A stretch of 64,000 nucleotides of DNA from Hepsetus odoe (lineage: Eukaryota; Chordata; Actinopteri; Characiformes; Hepsetidae), in the NCBI GenBank assembly GCA_017165825.1, contig CM029374.1, positions 5,062,265-5,126,264 of the forward strand, given 5' to 3'. The position numbers and the translations under genes were made by a program. Positions 12,462 through 23,852 of the stretch are shown piece after piece. Each line of letters opens with the position of its first letter. Position 1 is the first letter of the stretch. The notes under the pieces are model-generated. The model was given only the letters and a program-made list of their open reading frames with translations. It ran no database searches and was not told the DNA's origin.

Positions 12462-15400
12462 TTACGCATTCGCCTTCGTGACGATCTCTTGGACCTGACG
12501 AGCTTTCTCTCTGTAGCCCTTTTTGTTGAGCCGGTGGATGAGAGACCCGTAGGCTCCGTTGAGCCCATGTTTCTCGTACCATACGGTCAGGACTCGGAAG
12601 GTCTGTTCTCCAGTGTTTTGCGGGTAGTCGTTCTGTACGTTCTCAATCTCGACTTCAGTCACCAGAGGTCTGACGATGTCCTTCACTGTGCTCCAGCCCA
12701 GAATTGGAGCTATTTCTGGCAGGTCACGGCTCAAGTCTCGATCTACAGCATAGCCCAGGACAGAGAAATGGTAAAGTTAGCTCTGTGTCTGTATCTTCCT
12801 TTCTTTCAGGCAGCAATAAAAGTGAAAAAAGCTGTGAATAACAATTAAGATGAATTAAAGATTAATATTAAACAATATCATATTGTGTTGTTTTTGAGCG
12901 TGCCAAAAAAAAGACAATTTGCATGCTGAACGTTTTATATATATTTATATATAATTAATCAATGTTAAATATTAACGCTTTCAATTATATTAAAGTAGTA
13001 TTTTGGCAGATCAATGCATAAATCCATAAATCAAGTAAATAAATGATTATTTTGCATTCTGAATAATAAATATGGTCAGTATGAAGCGGTGTTTTGTAAT
13101 ATGAACATTATTATTAATTAATAAAGCTGCATTGTGTAAATCAGAGCAGATTTTATAATCCATTTTAACAGTCCAGCCAATACTTCAGTAACCAGTGAAG
13201 CACATTTATAACCAGAGGTACGAGAACAAAGTCTAAAGCCAGTCAGATCTTTATTCATTTTAGAAAACTTACCTTGTAACGGCTGTATCTCCTACATGAA
13301 ATAAAATGAAGTAATTACTCAGCAGCCAACAAACATAAAACACAGAAATGAAAAACCGAAAGAGAAGAGTGATCCGGAGTCCTCTTACCTGTGAGATTTC
13401 CTCTTTAGAGTCCTTTAAACAAAGCATCCTTTTCCGTTTCAATACAATAAGCACAGCTATCACAATTAATATTGTTATCGGCACAATTACAGCTGCAGCA
13501 ACCGCTCCTGCAAATCCAAATGAGAAGGTTTAAGCACTTACAGCAATTGTTTGGTGCAAAACAGAAATCTTGAATATCTTAAATGTAGTCAATCTTTTTT
13601 TATATAAATTTGATTATTAGTTTTGCGCTGGAGCTATGAGGCATACAAATAATTTCACTTTATGGCCACCAGTCTGCAATGTCAGAAGGTTACTTCCAGA
13701 AAAAGTGTGGCATCCTGCAGCAAAAGTCTTGAGCCACCTCTCATTTTTTCATATTTTGCTTCCAAAGAGCCAAACATTCTTGTATTTTTATGTATTGTTG
13801 AGCAGCTGTTCCATATAGCTTGGCTCTCACTTGCAGGCCTGTGTTCCTGACCAGTTCCAGAGGTAAAAGTAGTGCTGGATCATCCGGACAAAGAACAGAA
13901 CAAAAAGCCGACATCCAAAGAAGAGCTTTAATAACTCCTTCAAAAAGCCTGAAGAACTCTTCCTGAAGACCTCGTGAAGAAGTGACAAGAACAACTGCCT
14001 AAGAGGCTGTGTGTACACCTACGTCTTTTGCACAGTACTGTACACTTTTTCTAAAAATGAGTTTTCAAAAAGTGCACTCAAATTCATGGCTGGTCATATG
14101 CATAGCGCGACTTTATCTCCATATATGATTACGAGAAATGAACCAGTACCCAAACATAGTCTTGTTGATATTGTTAAAGGATGTGCGTCATGGAAAACAA
14201 CAACAAAAAAAAGAACTTAACAAGGTCAATAAACTCTGTTAAAGCAGCCTGATTTGCATTCAGTGTTCATGAGTTCAGCCTCTCCAATTCATGAGTCTGG
14301 GCTGCTTTTTCAATGCAAAATGCAGGACAGCCAATCAGAACAAAGCTCATCTATAAGTCTTAAAGGTAAAATAAGAAAAGTGGTCTCTCTAATTCTAAGG
14401 CTGGGTTTCCGAACTCTTGTCCTAGAGGGCTGATGTCCAGCACACGTTCCATTTTTGTGCTGGCAAATCACCGAAATGTGCTGGACACTGTCTCTCCAGA
14501 CTAAAATTGGGCACCTCTATGCTAGAGGATAAAGACAGGTTGGAAAATGGTTGTGAAAAACTAAGTTCTAAATCTTTTTTGATATATAAATCAAAATGGA
14601 GAAAAGCATGATATGGGCTTTTTAAAAATACATTTTAAAATACAGAAAAACATGGATGACGTGGTGGACTGACATACCCTTCTGAGTCTTTTTGTGGCAC
14701 ACTGTGTTGTTGGTGTTTGTGCACTTCTCTTTCACTCCCGTATCCAAACATCTATCCAAAAAACAGGAGGACAGAAAAAAACATGACTGGCTTGACTGGT
14801 AAATCCAGATGGAGTATAAAAATAAAAGAGTTTGAACTGGACAGTGTATTGTGTTCAGAATGGATTCTTTTTAAATCAGCTCAACTACATGGCATAACAT
14901 GTTCCGATAAAAGGTGAAAGAAATGAATCATTTGGGTCCAAAGTTTTTGCAATCGTAAAAAATGGAAGGTTGATTGCAGCGTAGATGCGATTATTCTCTT
15001 CATTATAATGTTTTCTCCACTGGACCTTAACTTGCCATTATTTCTGAAACGTGGGCTTAAATACAATGAGCCAGACTGTCAGTTCACAAACTTTACCTAG
15101 TTTGCATCTTCCTTGTATCATTAATCTCCCTCATTTAGAACGTCAACAGACAGTATTGGAGAAAGTAGGAATTAAATAAAATTGCAACCCTTTTTCGGAA
15201 AATTGCACCTTTTAAACTTGTGATTTCGATTTAAAGCAAATAATTATTCAGGCCTATTTGTCAGTTCATGCAAAAAAATAGCTTGGAGGATCAGAAACAG
15301 TTGCTTATAGGATACAACATGGTAGCAGTGCATCACTAATATGTATAATACTTTTCTTCATTGGTTAGAACATGCCGTGAGGGCTCTTGTGGAGATCACA

Positions 15401-18018
15401 GAATGAAAATAATGGTTAACATTTTATAAATGTATAAAATATATTAATCCTAATACATATTTATCATATGCTAGTCTCAGTACATACGTATCACAGAGGT
15501 GACAAGCTGTGCATTCAGGCTCGCTGCAGTAGTGACCCTCCTGGCATTCGCAGACCGTGTTAGAAGAAGGCGTGCACTTCTTCTTAACCACCTTGTTAGC
15601 TATGAGACAAACACAGCGTTATTAGGTACTCTTTATAAACGAATGAGGATAAACAAGCTCTTATAAAAATGATTTTCCATAAATAAAAGCAGTTTCTATG
15701 TAGATTAGTTTGGACGAAACAGTGAGAGTAAACGTAAAAGAACCCCCAGTTTGCAGGTGTTTGCAGTACCCTCAAGCCAAACACTGCAACGTCAATGTTT
15801 GTCCTCATAAGGAAGTTGGAAAAAACAGTTCAGACTAGTAACTAGGTCAGAAATGCCACGGCACAACCTGTGTAGTGCAGTATTAGCAGCTTTTGGTATG
15901 GAGCTCCAAAACTCACAACCGGCAGACTGTTCATCGTCGCCGGAGATTTCAAGCATGCAAATCTCAAGGCAGTTCTCCCTAAATTCCATCAGTGTGTGGA
16001 CTTTGTGATGAGGGGAGCGAACGTGCTGGACTGTTTTTGCACAAACAGAGCCCCGCCCCCCAACTCGGATACTCGGTTCTGCAGATCCCAGCGTACAGAC
16101 CCATCATCAGGTGTGTCAAGCCCATCCTGCAGCAGGTAAAGACCTGGCCCCCAGGAGCCATCTTTGCTCTTCAGGACTGCTTTGAGCACACCGACTGGGA
16201 CATGTTTAGGGAGGCTATGACTTACGGTGGCTCCACCAACCTGGAAGAGTACACAGCATCAGTGACTGGATACATCAGCAAGTGCGCTCAATGACTATCA
16301 TCCTGTCGCACTCCCACCACACATCATGAAGTTCTACAAGAGGCTGGTCATGAGGCACATAAGGACCCAGCTCCCACCCTCAGTGGACCCCCTGCAGTTT
16401 GTACATCATCCCAAGCATTCAACGGACAATGCCATCTCCAACCTCCTCCATCTGGCCCTTTCTCTTCTTCACAGAAAGGACAGTTTTGTAAGAAGTTCAC
16501 AAACTTCAGTTCAGCATTCAGCACCATCATCCCTCAGCATCTGAGTGAGAGTGCGCTGGGCCTGAACACCTCCCTCTGTAACTGGATCCTGAAGGGGAGA
16601 CCCCAGTCAGTCAGGATCAGGATCTTCTCTTTGCACCTCTAGTACCATCATGCTGAGCACAGGAGCCCCCCAGGGCTGAGCATCTCTACTTCCTCTGCAG
16701 TATAAGCAGAGCCCATCTCCCGCCACCCATCCTCACCATGTTCTACAGAGGCACCATAGAGTGCATCACTGTCTGGTACTAGAACTGCAACGTCCCTGTA
16801 ACGAGTGGTGAGAACAGCTGAGAAGATCATCAGCGTCTCTCTGCCTTCTGTTCAGGACATTTTCACCACTCGCTGTATCCGTGAAGCAACCAGCATTGTG
16901 GATGATCCCACACACCCATCCCACACACTCTTCTCCCTCTTGCCATCCGGGAAAAGGTTCTGTATGGGCCTCCACTACCAGGATGGGAAGCTGTTTCTTC
17001 CCCCTGGCCGTCAGACTCTTAAATGGTTATGGAGAAAAGAAAACGCAACAATATGTAGGGCAGTGATATTACAGGACCCACACTGTGAAAAACTAACATG
17101 CTTGTTTTTATGCTTTTACATTTTATAGAAATTAGTAAAGAGCCTTTCCCGTGACCCTAATCAGGACAAGCGGCTCAGGAAATGAATGAGTGATAGTTGT
17201 TTCGTAACTGGCAGTAAATGGTTAGTAACATGGTAAGAGAAAGAATGAAAGTAACCTACCATTCTTATTGCAGATAGCACATACTTCACATTTTTCCTGA
17301 CCATTTGCATGGTCTAGAAAATTTGTGCCTTCAGTGCATAGTTCACATTTTCCGACATTTTCCGAAACACTGCAGTGCATCTCCACATAGTAACCTGAAC
17401 AAACACAGTTTTCATGAATATAATGTCACTCTTACCCTTGCATATGCTGGTGGCTGTTAAGCCTTACCTTTTGGACAGCGGCAGCATTTTAGTTCGTTAT
17501 GCTGGTAAAATCCATCCTCACACATCTGGCGTCTCTGGCGGATCAACGCCACCTTAAAACCTCCAGCACAGTAGAAGACGCTGCACTGAAAAAGGAAAGA
17601 ACAGTGACTCAGGTGATTCTTCCCTTTGGTCACAAATTTCCATACATCAGTTATCCAAGCTGGTTATTCTAATCAGGGACACCAGGGAGCAAAAGGAAAT
17701 GAAGCACCCTGAACACACACGTGACACCGTGGCATTTCTTCAGACTGTGAGAGCTCAAAGCTAAAACCCTTTAAGACACAGGAAGAACATGCAAACTTCA
17801 TAAGGACCCAGGGCGCCACAGCTGTGAGGAAACTGTGCAAAACTGAAACTGTGTTTTATAGAAATAACTGTAATGGTGAAACGTAACCGAGAATGTAGGG
17901 AAGATTACTACTGTAAGGTTACAGTTGCTTTTCAATTCCTTTTAGCAACTATTGAGCTTCATTGTTGACATTTATCTAAGCACATGTAAAAAAAACAAAC
18001 AACTTAAGTCTATCAACC

Positions 18019-18072
<54 letters not shown>

Positions 18073-20014
18073 TAATGTTCCTTGTGTTTTTCCATATTAC
18101 ACTTAAATTCAAGGATTCTAATTTGAAATCTCCCTCAAAAACCCTGTGCCAGGAATTATGTTTGGTGGAAAACATCAGCTAATATTGTCACTAACACACC
18201 ACATTACACCATTAAGAGTCCAAGAGACCTAACACTACACTGGCCTGCCGCTTTAGTATGATTCAAGTCGCGCTGAGATGTCTACCAAATGTTTAAGTGG
18301 AAATGTACTATGGTTTAATCAGTATCTGAAAAAACACTGCCACTACATTTCTGTTCTGAGACCCTCAAGTACAAACTGTTTCTAAAAGGGCAACTTTTCA
18401 CAATTGGAGAGTCAATCAATCATCTGTCTTCCCCACAATGAACAGATCTTTACTCCACACAGAAAGGACCCTAGAACGCCCTGACTGAGATTCAAACCCA
18501 GAACCTTCTGGTTGTGACTTCCATCAATAACCATAAATCGCAGTAAAACACACATTCTGAACTCAAGCAGATATACAGACACTTGTGTAAAAGTAATATG
18601 TGTAAGTATTATGAATGTACACAGAGTTAAAAGAAAAAAATACAGGAATGTACTCAGCATATTAAAGTAAAAAGAACAGGGATGTACTCAGAGCAAAAAA
18701 GTACTGAAATGTAGTCATAGTGTCAAAGTAAAAAAGGTACAGGAATGTAATCAAAGTATTAAAGTGAAAAAAAGTGAAAAGTGAAAGTGACAACCCTTGT
18801 CATTGCAAGGTCACAGCACAGCACAGAGTGAACCACAATGAAATTGGACCTCTGCATTTAACCCATGCAAGCACCATGCAGCAGTGGGCAGCTATTGAAA
18901 GCGCCCGGGGAGCAGTGACGGGGAAGGTACCTTGCTCAATGGTACCTCAGGGCGACCTACTGGTGAGGGAATCGAACCCACAATCTTCCGATGCGGGGGC
19001 AACTCCTTAACCACTAGGCCACCACTGCCCTAGAAAGAAAAGGAAGAAAAGTATGAAAGAAAAAAAGTACAGGAATGTAATCAGAGTATTTAAGTAAAAC
19101 GTACAGGAATGTACTTAGAGAATTCAAGTAAAAGTACAGGAATGTACTCCGTATCAAAGTAGAAGTACAGGAATGTACCCAGAGAATGAAAGTTAAAGTA
19201 CAGGAATGTACTCTGAGAATTAAAGTTAAAGTACAGGAATGTACTCTGAGAATTAAAGTTAAAGTACAGGAATGTACTCTGAGTGTTAAATGAAAAGTAG
19301 CCTTTTGAAGGACACTTCTATCAGCAGTTTCTTGCCATAGTGAACTGATATTGACACCATAACAATTTAATATAAAGACTTGTTAAACCATCTCCCATCC
19401 TGGACATCACATTCAATACACACTTCTTTTTCTCTCTTTTAAATCTGTAGTTCATGTTTAGGTGGATATTGCTCTTTGGACGGTGATGTAAAACAAAAAG
19501 CATTTAGAATTCAAAAGTATTAAAAGAATGAAGAATAAGTAAGAAATCTGTTCTGAAAATGTCCAGATGGAAGGAATATTGATGGAATGTGCCGATGGTA
19601 CAGATATTGAGTGAAAATGTAAAGGACAAATACATAAAAACACTGTTTTTTAGAATCCCATGTCTACTGCCAAAAACGAAAGTGAAACTAAAGCCCGGTT
19701 TACAGTAAAATTGAGGAAAATCCCAGGGTAACCCCCAGAATTTGTTTAAATAAAAAGTCCCGAAAGACAAACTGAAGAGCAGGACTAAAGTCCAGGTCTA
19801 GAGCCCAGCTTTAGAGTAGCCTGGAACCTTTAAAACCTCTGTAAAGAAGCTTCGAGAAAACCAGGAAAGGGGACTCTTCTGAGCCCACACTCAGGAACGA
19901 ACTCAAACAACGTCGCGTTAAAGTTTTAATGTCGGAACTCGCTAAAAAAAAGAGTTTTCCCCTCTTTTTACTCACTGAAAGGCAGAGCAGTCTCACCACA
20001 CTCAGCAGCTCCAT
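12462..20014 (-). CDS. fas: Fas death receptor (TNF receptor superfamily member 6), eight coding exons
   Basis: Minus-strand coding exons are 20014-19976, 17585-17468, 17394-17260, 15599-15488, 14751-14678, 13507-13389, 13291-13273 and 12742-12462, in phase throughout, giving 298 codons (human FAS is 335). The product is a single-pass surface receptor for Fas ligand that recruits FADD to start caspase-8 apoptosis. Seen: a short hydrophobic leader starting MELLSVV; cysteine-rich TNFR repeats in exons 2-5 (for example [20 protein letters not shown], and KCT..SNTVC twice); a transmembrane helix at about residues 161-182 ([18 protein letters not shown]) followed by KRKR; and a death domain from about residue 208 to the end, with [11 protein letters not shown] and [17 protein letters not shown]. 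The start is the only ATG that joins in phase 0 to exon 2. Odd points: a 19-nt microexon and a single exon for the membrane plus juxtamembrane segment. The 3' UTR end is unclear; the nearest good minus-strand AATAAA is at 11368-11373. Confidence 0.93.
13715..14042 (+). mobile_element. Non-autonomous Tc1/mariner-like element (MITE), copy 1
   Basis: It starts 'gcaaaagtcttgagccacctctcattttttcatattttgcttcc' and ends 'cttttgcacagtactgta'. The two ends form a terminal inverted repeat like that of the larger Tc1 element at 21253-22815. It has no transposase. Related copies lie at 31312, 33655, 35070 (reversed) and 56808. It sits in a fas intron. Confidence 0.65.
15845..17045 (+). mobile_element. L2/CR1-like LINE reverse-transcriptase remnant
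   Basis: Broken plus-strand frames read as LINE protein: an endonuclease-RT linker ([28 protein letters not shown]), an RT start ([18 protein letters not shown]) and a C-terminal part ([16 protein letters not shown]). Stops and frameshifts separate the parts, and the catalytic centre is largely deleted, so it is dead. It lies antisense in a fas intron. The clade assignment (L2 against a related clade) is from memory of the motifs. Confidence 0.75.
18022..18072. repeat. (TA)n-(CA)n microsatellite
   Basis: About 40 bp of TA repeat runs straight into a short CA repeat, in fas intron 1. Confidence 0.95.
18595..19300 (+). repeat. 33-bp minisatellite, interrupted by a SINE
   Basis: About 12 imperfect units of roughly 33 bp have a core 'gtacaggaatgtactcagag' followed by 'attaaagt(a)aaa'. 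Nine units carry CAGGAATGTA exactly (18643, 18741, 19071, 19104, 19137, 19167, 19200, 19233, 19266). The three units at 19200-19300 are almost identical. A family A SINE (18775-19032) splits the array. It lies in fas intron 1. Confidence 0.85.
18775..19032 (-). repeat. tRNA-derived SINE, family A, near full length
   Basis: The sequence runs from 'gtgaaagtgacaacccttgtcattgcaaggtcac' through 'gggtacc'-type body landmarks to 'gaatcgaacccacaatcttccgatgc' and 'ccttaaccactaggccaccactgccc' (B and A boxes on the minus strand). It is inserted in the fas intron 1 minisatellite. Confidence 0.85.
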
Positions 20015-20053
20015 CTCGCTTGCCGAACTGGCGCGTAAAAACGGAAAAACCCC

Positions 20054-20065
20054 CGCGCATGCGCA
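20054..20065. promoter_or_regulatory. Perfect NRF-1 binding palindrome at the fas promoter
   Basis: CGCGCATGCGCA matches the NRF-1 consensus YGCGCAYGCGCR at every position. It begins 40 bp upstream of the fas initiator ATG, within or next to the likely 5' UTR or start site. The surrounding 60 bp is locally CG-rich in otherwise AT-rich DNA, as in a TATA-less promoter. Confidence 0.55.
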
Positions 20066-20227
20066 GTCGCCCCTTGAGGTTGTTCCATATGGGTGCTAGT
20101 GAAAGATCACAATGAGAACACTCCGCACAATGAAACCCAACCCAAATCCCTCTGCTGAGTGAAGCAGTGAACATCTGGCATGGCTGATGGTACTCAAAGG
20201 TACCAGGTTATCCTACCAGTCCATGAC

Positions 20228-20478
20228 TCGATGGCCTAGTGTTTAAGGACTAGGCCCCAGGATCAGAAGATCATGGGTTCGAATCCCAGACCAGTAGGTC
20301 GCCCTGATGTACCCTTGAGTAAGGTACTGCTCCTATCGCTGCTCCTCGGGTGCTTTAAATAGGTGCCCCCTGCTGCACAGGTGTGTGTGGGTGAACAGCA
20401 GAGGCTGAATTTTGTTTTGGTTCACTGTGTGCTGTGCTGTGTTTCACAATGACAAAAGTAGGCAGTTTCACTACACCA
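20228..20478 (+). repeat. tRNA-derived SINE, family A, full length
   Basis: The head has 'tggcctagtgtttaaggactaggcccc' and the B box 'gggttcgaatcccagacc'. The body follows, and the tail is 'tgtttcacaatgacaaaagtaggcagtttcact'. It lies about 210 bp upstream of the fas ATG. Confidence 0.85.
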
Positions 20479-20479
20479 C

Positions 20480-20781
20480 CACTGCCCCTGGGCAGTAAAT
20501 CACACAAAGGGTAGCTTTATGTACCCTTACGTCACAGGTTTGACACCACAACCCACAACCTTCTGATTAAGGGCGCTAGCCCTAACCACTAGACCACTTT
20601 TTACTTTAACTCCCCACATTTTAACCCATGCATTCAAAGCAGGAGGCAGCTATTGAAAGCACCCAGGGAGCAGCGATGGGGACGATACTTTGCTCAAGGG
20701 TAACTAAGGGCGACCTACTGGTAAGGGATTCCCAAATCCAGGGATTGCCAAATCCCTAACCACTAGTCCACCACTGCCCCA
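20480..20781 (-). repeat. Two overlapping family A SINE copies, reversed
   Basis: Two minus-strand tRNA heads are visible, one ending 'ccctaaccactagaccac' near 20595 and one ending 'ccctaaccactagtccaccactgcccc' at 20781. This suggests one SINE inserted into, or beside, another. Confidence 0.65.
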
Positions 20782-21252
20782 TGAAGTTCCTATAGTCAGC
20801 AGCCACTTGTGATGTTCCAATCAAGCACAATGTGAGATGTCTGAGTGTCTGCTCTGCTGCCCAAAGTCTATTTAATTAAATATGGGAAACTTCCTGAGAC
20901 GGGGTGAAGCCAGGCACAGACCTCAAGTGACCGTAAAGGCTAGTGTGAGTTGTTGCCATGTTGTAAATATAATAAAATATTTACAAAAACGTGAGGGGTG
21001 TACTCACTTTTGTGAGATACTGTATATCTAGAGCGCTGACACATTACACACTATACAAATGGTGTGAATAGATGTGCCAAAGGGGATTTTGTTACGTCAA
21101 CAAGTTTGTGAATTCTCTCACTAAGCCCAAACACACACCACACACACCTACAGAGGTGAAAGGGGAAACTGTGGTCTTTTTTCATGATTGCTTTCGTGCA
21201 ACGTGCTGTGATACTGTGAAGCCACTACACAATGAGATAATACAGGCATGTA

Positions 21253-22815
21253 CAGTACTGTGCAAAAGTTTTAGGCAGGTGTGGAAAAAATGCTATAAAC
21301 AAAGAACGCTTTCAAAAATGGAAGTGTTGATCATTTATTTTCATCATTCAGCAAAATGCAGTGAATGAACAAAAGAGAATCAAATCAGTATTTGTTGTGA
21401 CCACCCTTTGCCTTCAAAACAGCATCAATTCTTCTAGGTACACTTGCACACAGCTTTTGAAGGAACTCGGCTGGTAGGTTGTTCCAAACATCTTGGAGAA
21501 CTGACCACAGATCTTCTGTGGATGTAAGCTTCCTCACATCCTTCTGTCTCTTCATGTAATCCAGACACACTGGATGATGTTGAGATCAGGGCTCTGTGGG
21601 GGCCATACCATCACTTCCAGGACTTCTTGTTCTTCTTTATGCTGAAGATAGTTCTTAATGACTTTGGCTGTATGTTTGGGGTCGTTGTCCTGCTGCAGAA
21701 TGAATTTGGGACCAATCATACGCCTCCCTGATGGTATTGCAGATGGAAAAGTATCTGCCTGTATTTCACAGCATTGAGAACACCATTAATCCTGAGCAAA
21801 TCTCCAACTCCATTTGCAGAACTGCAGCCCCAAACGTTTAAGGAACCACCACCATGCTTCACTGTTGCCTGCAGACACTCATTATTGTACTGCTCTCCAG
21901 CCTTTCGATGAACAAACTGCCTTCTGCTACAGCCAAATATTTCCAAATTTGACTCATCAGTCCAGAGCACCTGCTGCCATTTTTCTGCACCCCACTTCCT
22001 ATGTTTTCGTGCATACTTGAGTCGCTTGGCCTTGTTTCCACGTCGGAGGTATGGCTTTTTGGTTGCAACTCTTCCATGAAGACCACTTCTGGCCAGACTT
22101 CTCTGGACAGTAGATGGGTGTACCTGGGTCCCACTGGTTTCTGCCAGTTCTGAGCTGATGGCACTGCTGGACATCTTCCGATTTCGAAGGGTAATAAGCT
22201 TGATGTGTCTTTCATCTGCTGCACTAAGTTTCCTTGGCCGACCACTGTGTCTACAATCCTCAACGTTGCCCGTTTCTTTGTGCTTCTTCAAAAGAGCTTG
22301 AACAGCACATCTTGAAACCCCAGTCTGCTTTCAAATCTTTGTCTGGGGGAGACCTTGCTGATGCAGTAGAACTACCTTGTGTCTTGTTGCTGTGCTCAAT
22401 CTTGCCATGACATGAAACTGTCTTCCACAACCTCCCCTTGATAGCAGAGTTTGGCTGTTCCTCACGCAGTTTTAAGCCTCCTACACAGCTATTCCTGTTT
22501 CAGTTCATGACTGTGTTTCAACCTCCGTGTGACACTGATGATCATCAGCACCTGTTTGGTAAAACTGGTTGATCATACACCGACTATAATCCTACAAAAT
22601 CCCTGACTGTGTGCAAGTGTACCTAGAAGAACTGATGCTGGTTTGAAGGCAAAAGGTTGTAACACCAAATATTGATTTGATTTAGATTTTTCTTTTGTTC
22701 GCTCACTTTGCATTTTGTAAATTGATAAAAATAAACAATCATTATTTATATTTCTGAAAGCATTCTTTGTTTACAGCATTTTTTCACACCTGCCTAAAAC
22801 TTTTGCACAGTACTG
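21253..22815 (-). mobile_element. Tc1-like DNA transposon with long terminal inverted repeats
   Basis: The element is bounded by TA dinucleotides (21251-21252 and 22816-22817) and by inverted repeats of roughly 205-210 bp. The left repeat begins CAGTACTGTGCAAAAG and the right repeat is its complement. The repeats continue to about 21456 and from about 22606. The interior carries a broken transposase on the minus strand. Confidence 0.9.
21385..22408 (-). pseudogene. Tc1-like transposase pseudogene
   Basis: The minus-strand start is near 22408 (MARLSTATRHKVV). Seen: helix-turn-helix regions (GRPRKLS at the second), the first catalytic Asp in VLWTDESN, the second in QQDNDPKHTAK, and PPQSPDLN with the third acidic residue absent or replaced by D. 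An in-frame TGA falls about 26 codons from the start. Frameshifts lie near 21720-21740 and near 21570. The product cannot be full length, so the copy is not autonomous. Confidence 0.88.
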
Positions 22816-22823
22816 TACATATG

Positions 22824-22833
22824 CACACACACA

Positions 22834-22884
<51 letters not shown>
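22824..22884. repeat. (AC)n microsatellite
   Basis: About 60 bp of AC repeat abuts the right end of the Tc1-like element. Confidence 0.95.
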
Positions 22885-22886
<2 letters not shown>

Positions 22887-23014
22887 CTGCTCAATCTGAC
22901 CTAGTTTTCTGTAGTTTTCTGATTGGCTGCATGCATTGTGTGAGCTCCTATTTGCATTTCTGTTCTATCACTGGTAGATGGCACCAAAGCACATTAGACC
23001 TACCTACCTATACA

Positions 23015-23018
<4 letters not shown>

Positions 23019-23082
<64 letters not shown>
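23019..23082. repeat. (AC)n microsatellite
   Basis: About 64 bp of near-perfect AC repeat lies 135 bp beyond the preceding AC array. Confidence 0.95.
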
Positions 23083-23085
<3 letters not shown>

Positions 23086-23249
23086 TGAATGACTTTATTT
23101 ACGTCTTCATGACTTAATTATGAAGAATCACTGGAATTCTCCTTAAATAATAATGGCTTGAACAGCTTTTATGTGGTCTAGTCTTTCATTAATTGCTTTC
23201 TCAGTATTGCATCATTTTTTCAATACATGTAACTAGGAATTTGACGGTG

Positions 23250-23479
23250 TTGCTGGAGATGGCATGTGTTGGAGCTGCCAGGAAAGAAGAGAAGAGGAAG
23301 ACCAAAGAGGAGGTTTATGGATGTTGTGAGAGAGGACATGCAGGTGGCTGGTTTGAAGCAGGATGATGCAGAGGACCGGATGAAATGGAGACAGTTGATC
23401 CACCGTGGCAACCCCTAGACGGGAGCAGCTGAAAGAAGAAGAAGAAGAAGAAGAAGAAGAAGAAGAAGAAAAAGAAGAA
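23250..23479 (+). mobile_element. RTE-like LINE 3' fragment ending in (GAA)n
   Basis: The plus strand reads as the C-terminal end of a reverse transcriptase (GRPKRRFMDVVREDMQV-like and DRMKWRQLIHRGNP), then a stop, a short 3' UTR and a (GAA)n tail at 23431-23479. The tail is the element's own 3' end, not an independent microsatellite. Related fragments lie at 28205, 28888 and 37793. Confidence 0.75.
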
Positions 23480-23574
23480 GCTGGAGATGGCATGTAAGCA
23501 ATGGGCTGATATGACAAAGATGTGTTAACTGAGTCAGGTTAGTATAACTTAGTCATTAGTGCAACAGAATTTGC

Positions 23575-23830
23575 AATTAGTGTTCTCCTCCAAGCGTGTT
23601 GAGCTGTCCAATGAGGTTGCTTTAGCAGCAGTTTGAAAAAAATGTGATTTTGGGTCCAGGTAAAGAAAGACCCAAAGTTAACATGAATTGGTGTGGGTGT
23701 CAGACAAAAGCTTGGCTGATGTAAACCATCGTGTCAATGCCAGTTTACACACAATTATGTGTTTAAATGCAAATCCTCCACCATCTTTACTTCTGTCTGT
23801 GTGTCTGCCATCCTCAGCTCGTTCGCAAAG
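23575..23830 (+). repeat. Local direct duplication, copy 1
   Basis: Shares 'ttctcctccaagcgtgttg', 'gctttagcagcagtttgaaaa', 'cagacaaaagctt' and 'aaatgcaaat..ccaccat' with 24995-25365 in the same orientation. Confidence 0.6.
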
Positions 23831-23852
23831 CTTATAAAATAATCATAAAAAA

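Noticed and set aside
12396..12848. 150-codon plus-strand frame over the fas death-domain exon
   Set aside because: It is the exact antisense shadow of the conserved death-domain frame and has no independent motif.
16326..16544. Host gene suggested by well-formed open frames at 15992-17128
   Set aside because: The frames encode broken LINE reverse-transcriptase segments.
20228..20300. Functional tRNA gene suggested by A- and B-box sequences
   Set aside because: The boxes belong to SINE family A heads. There is no complete cloverleaf, and the same head recurs with the SINE body throughout the window.
22824..23479. CRISPR-like regular repeats
   Set aside because: They are AC and GAA microsatellites without unique spacers, in a vertebrate genome.
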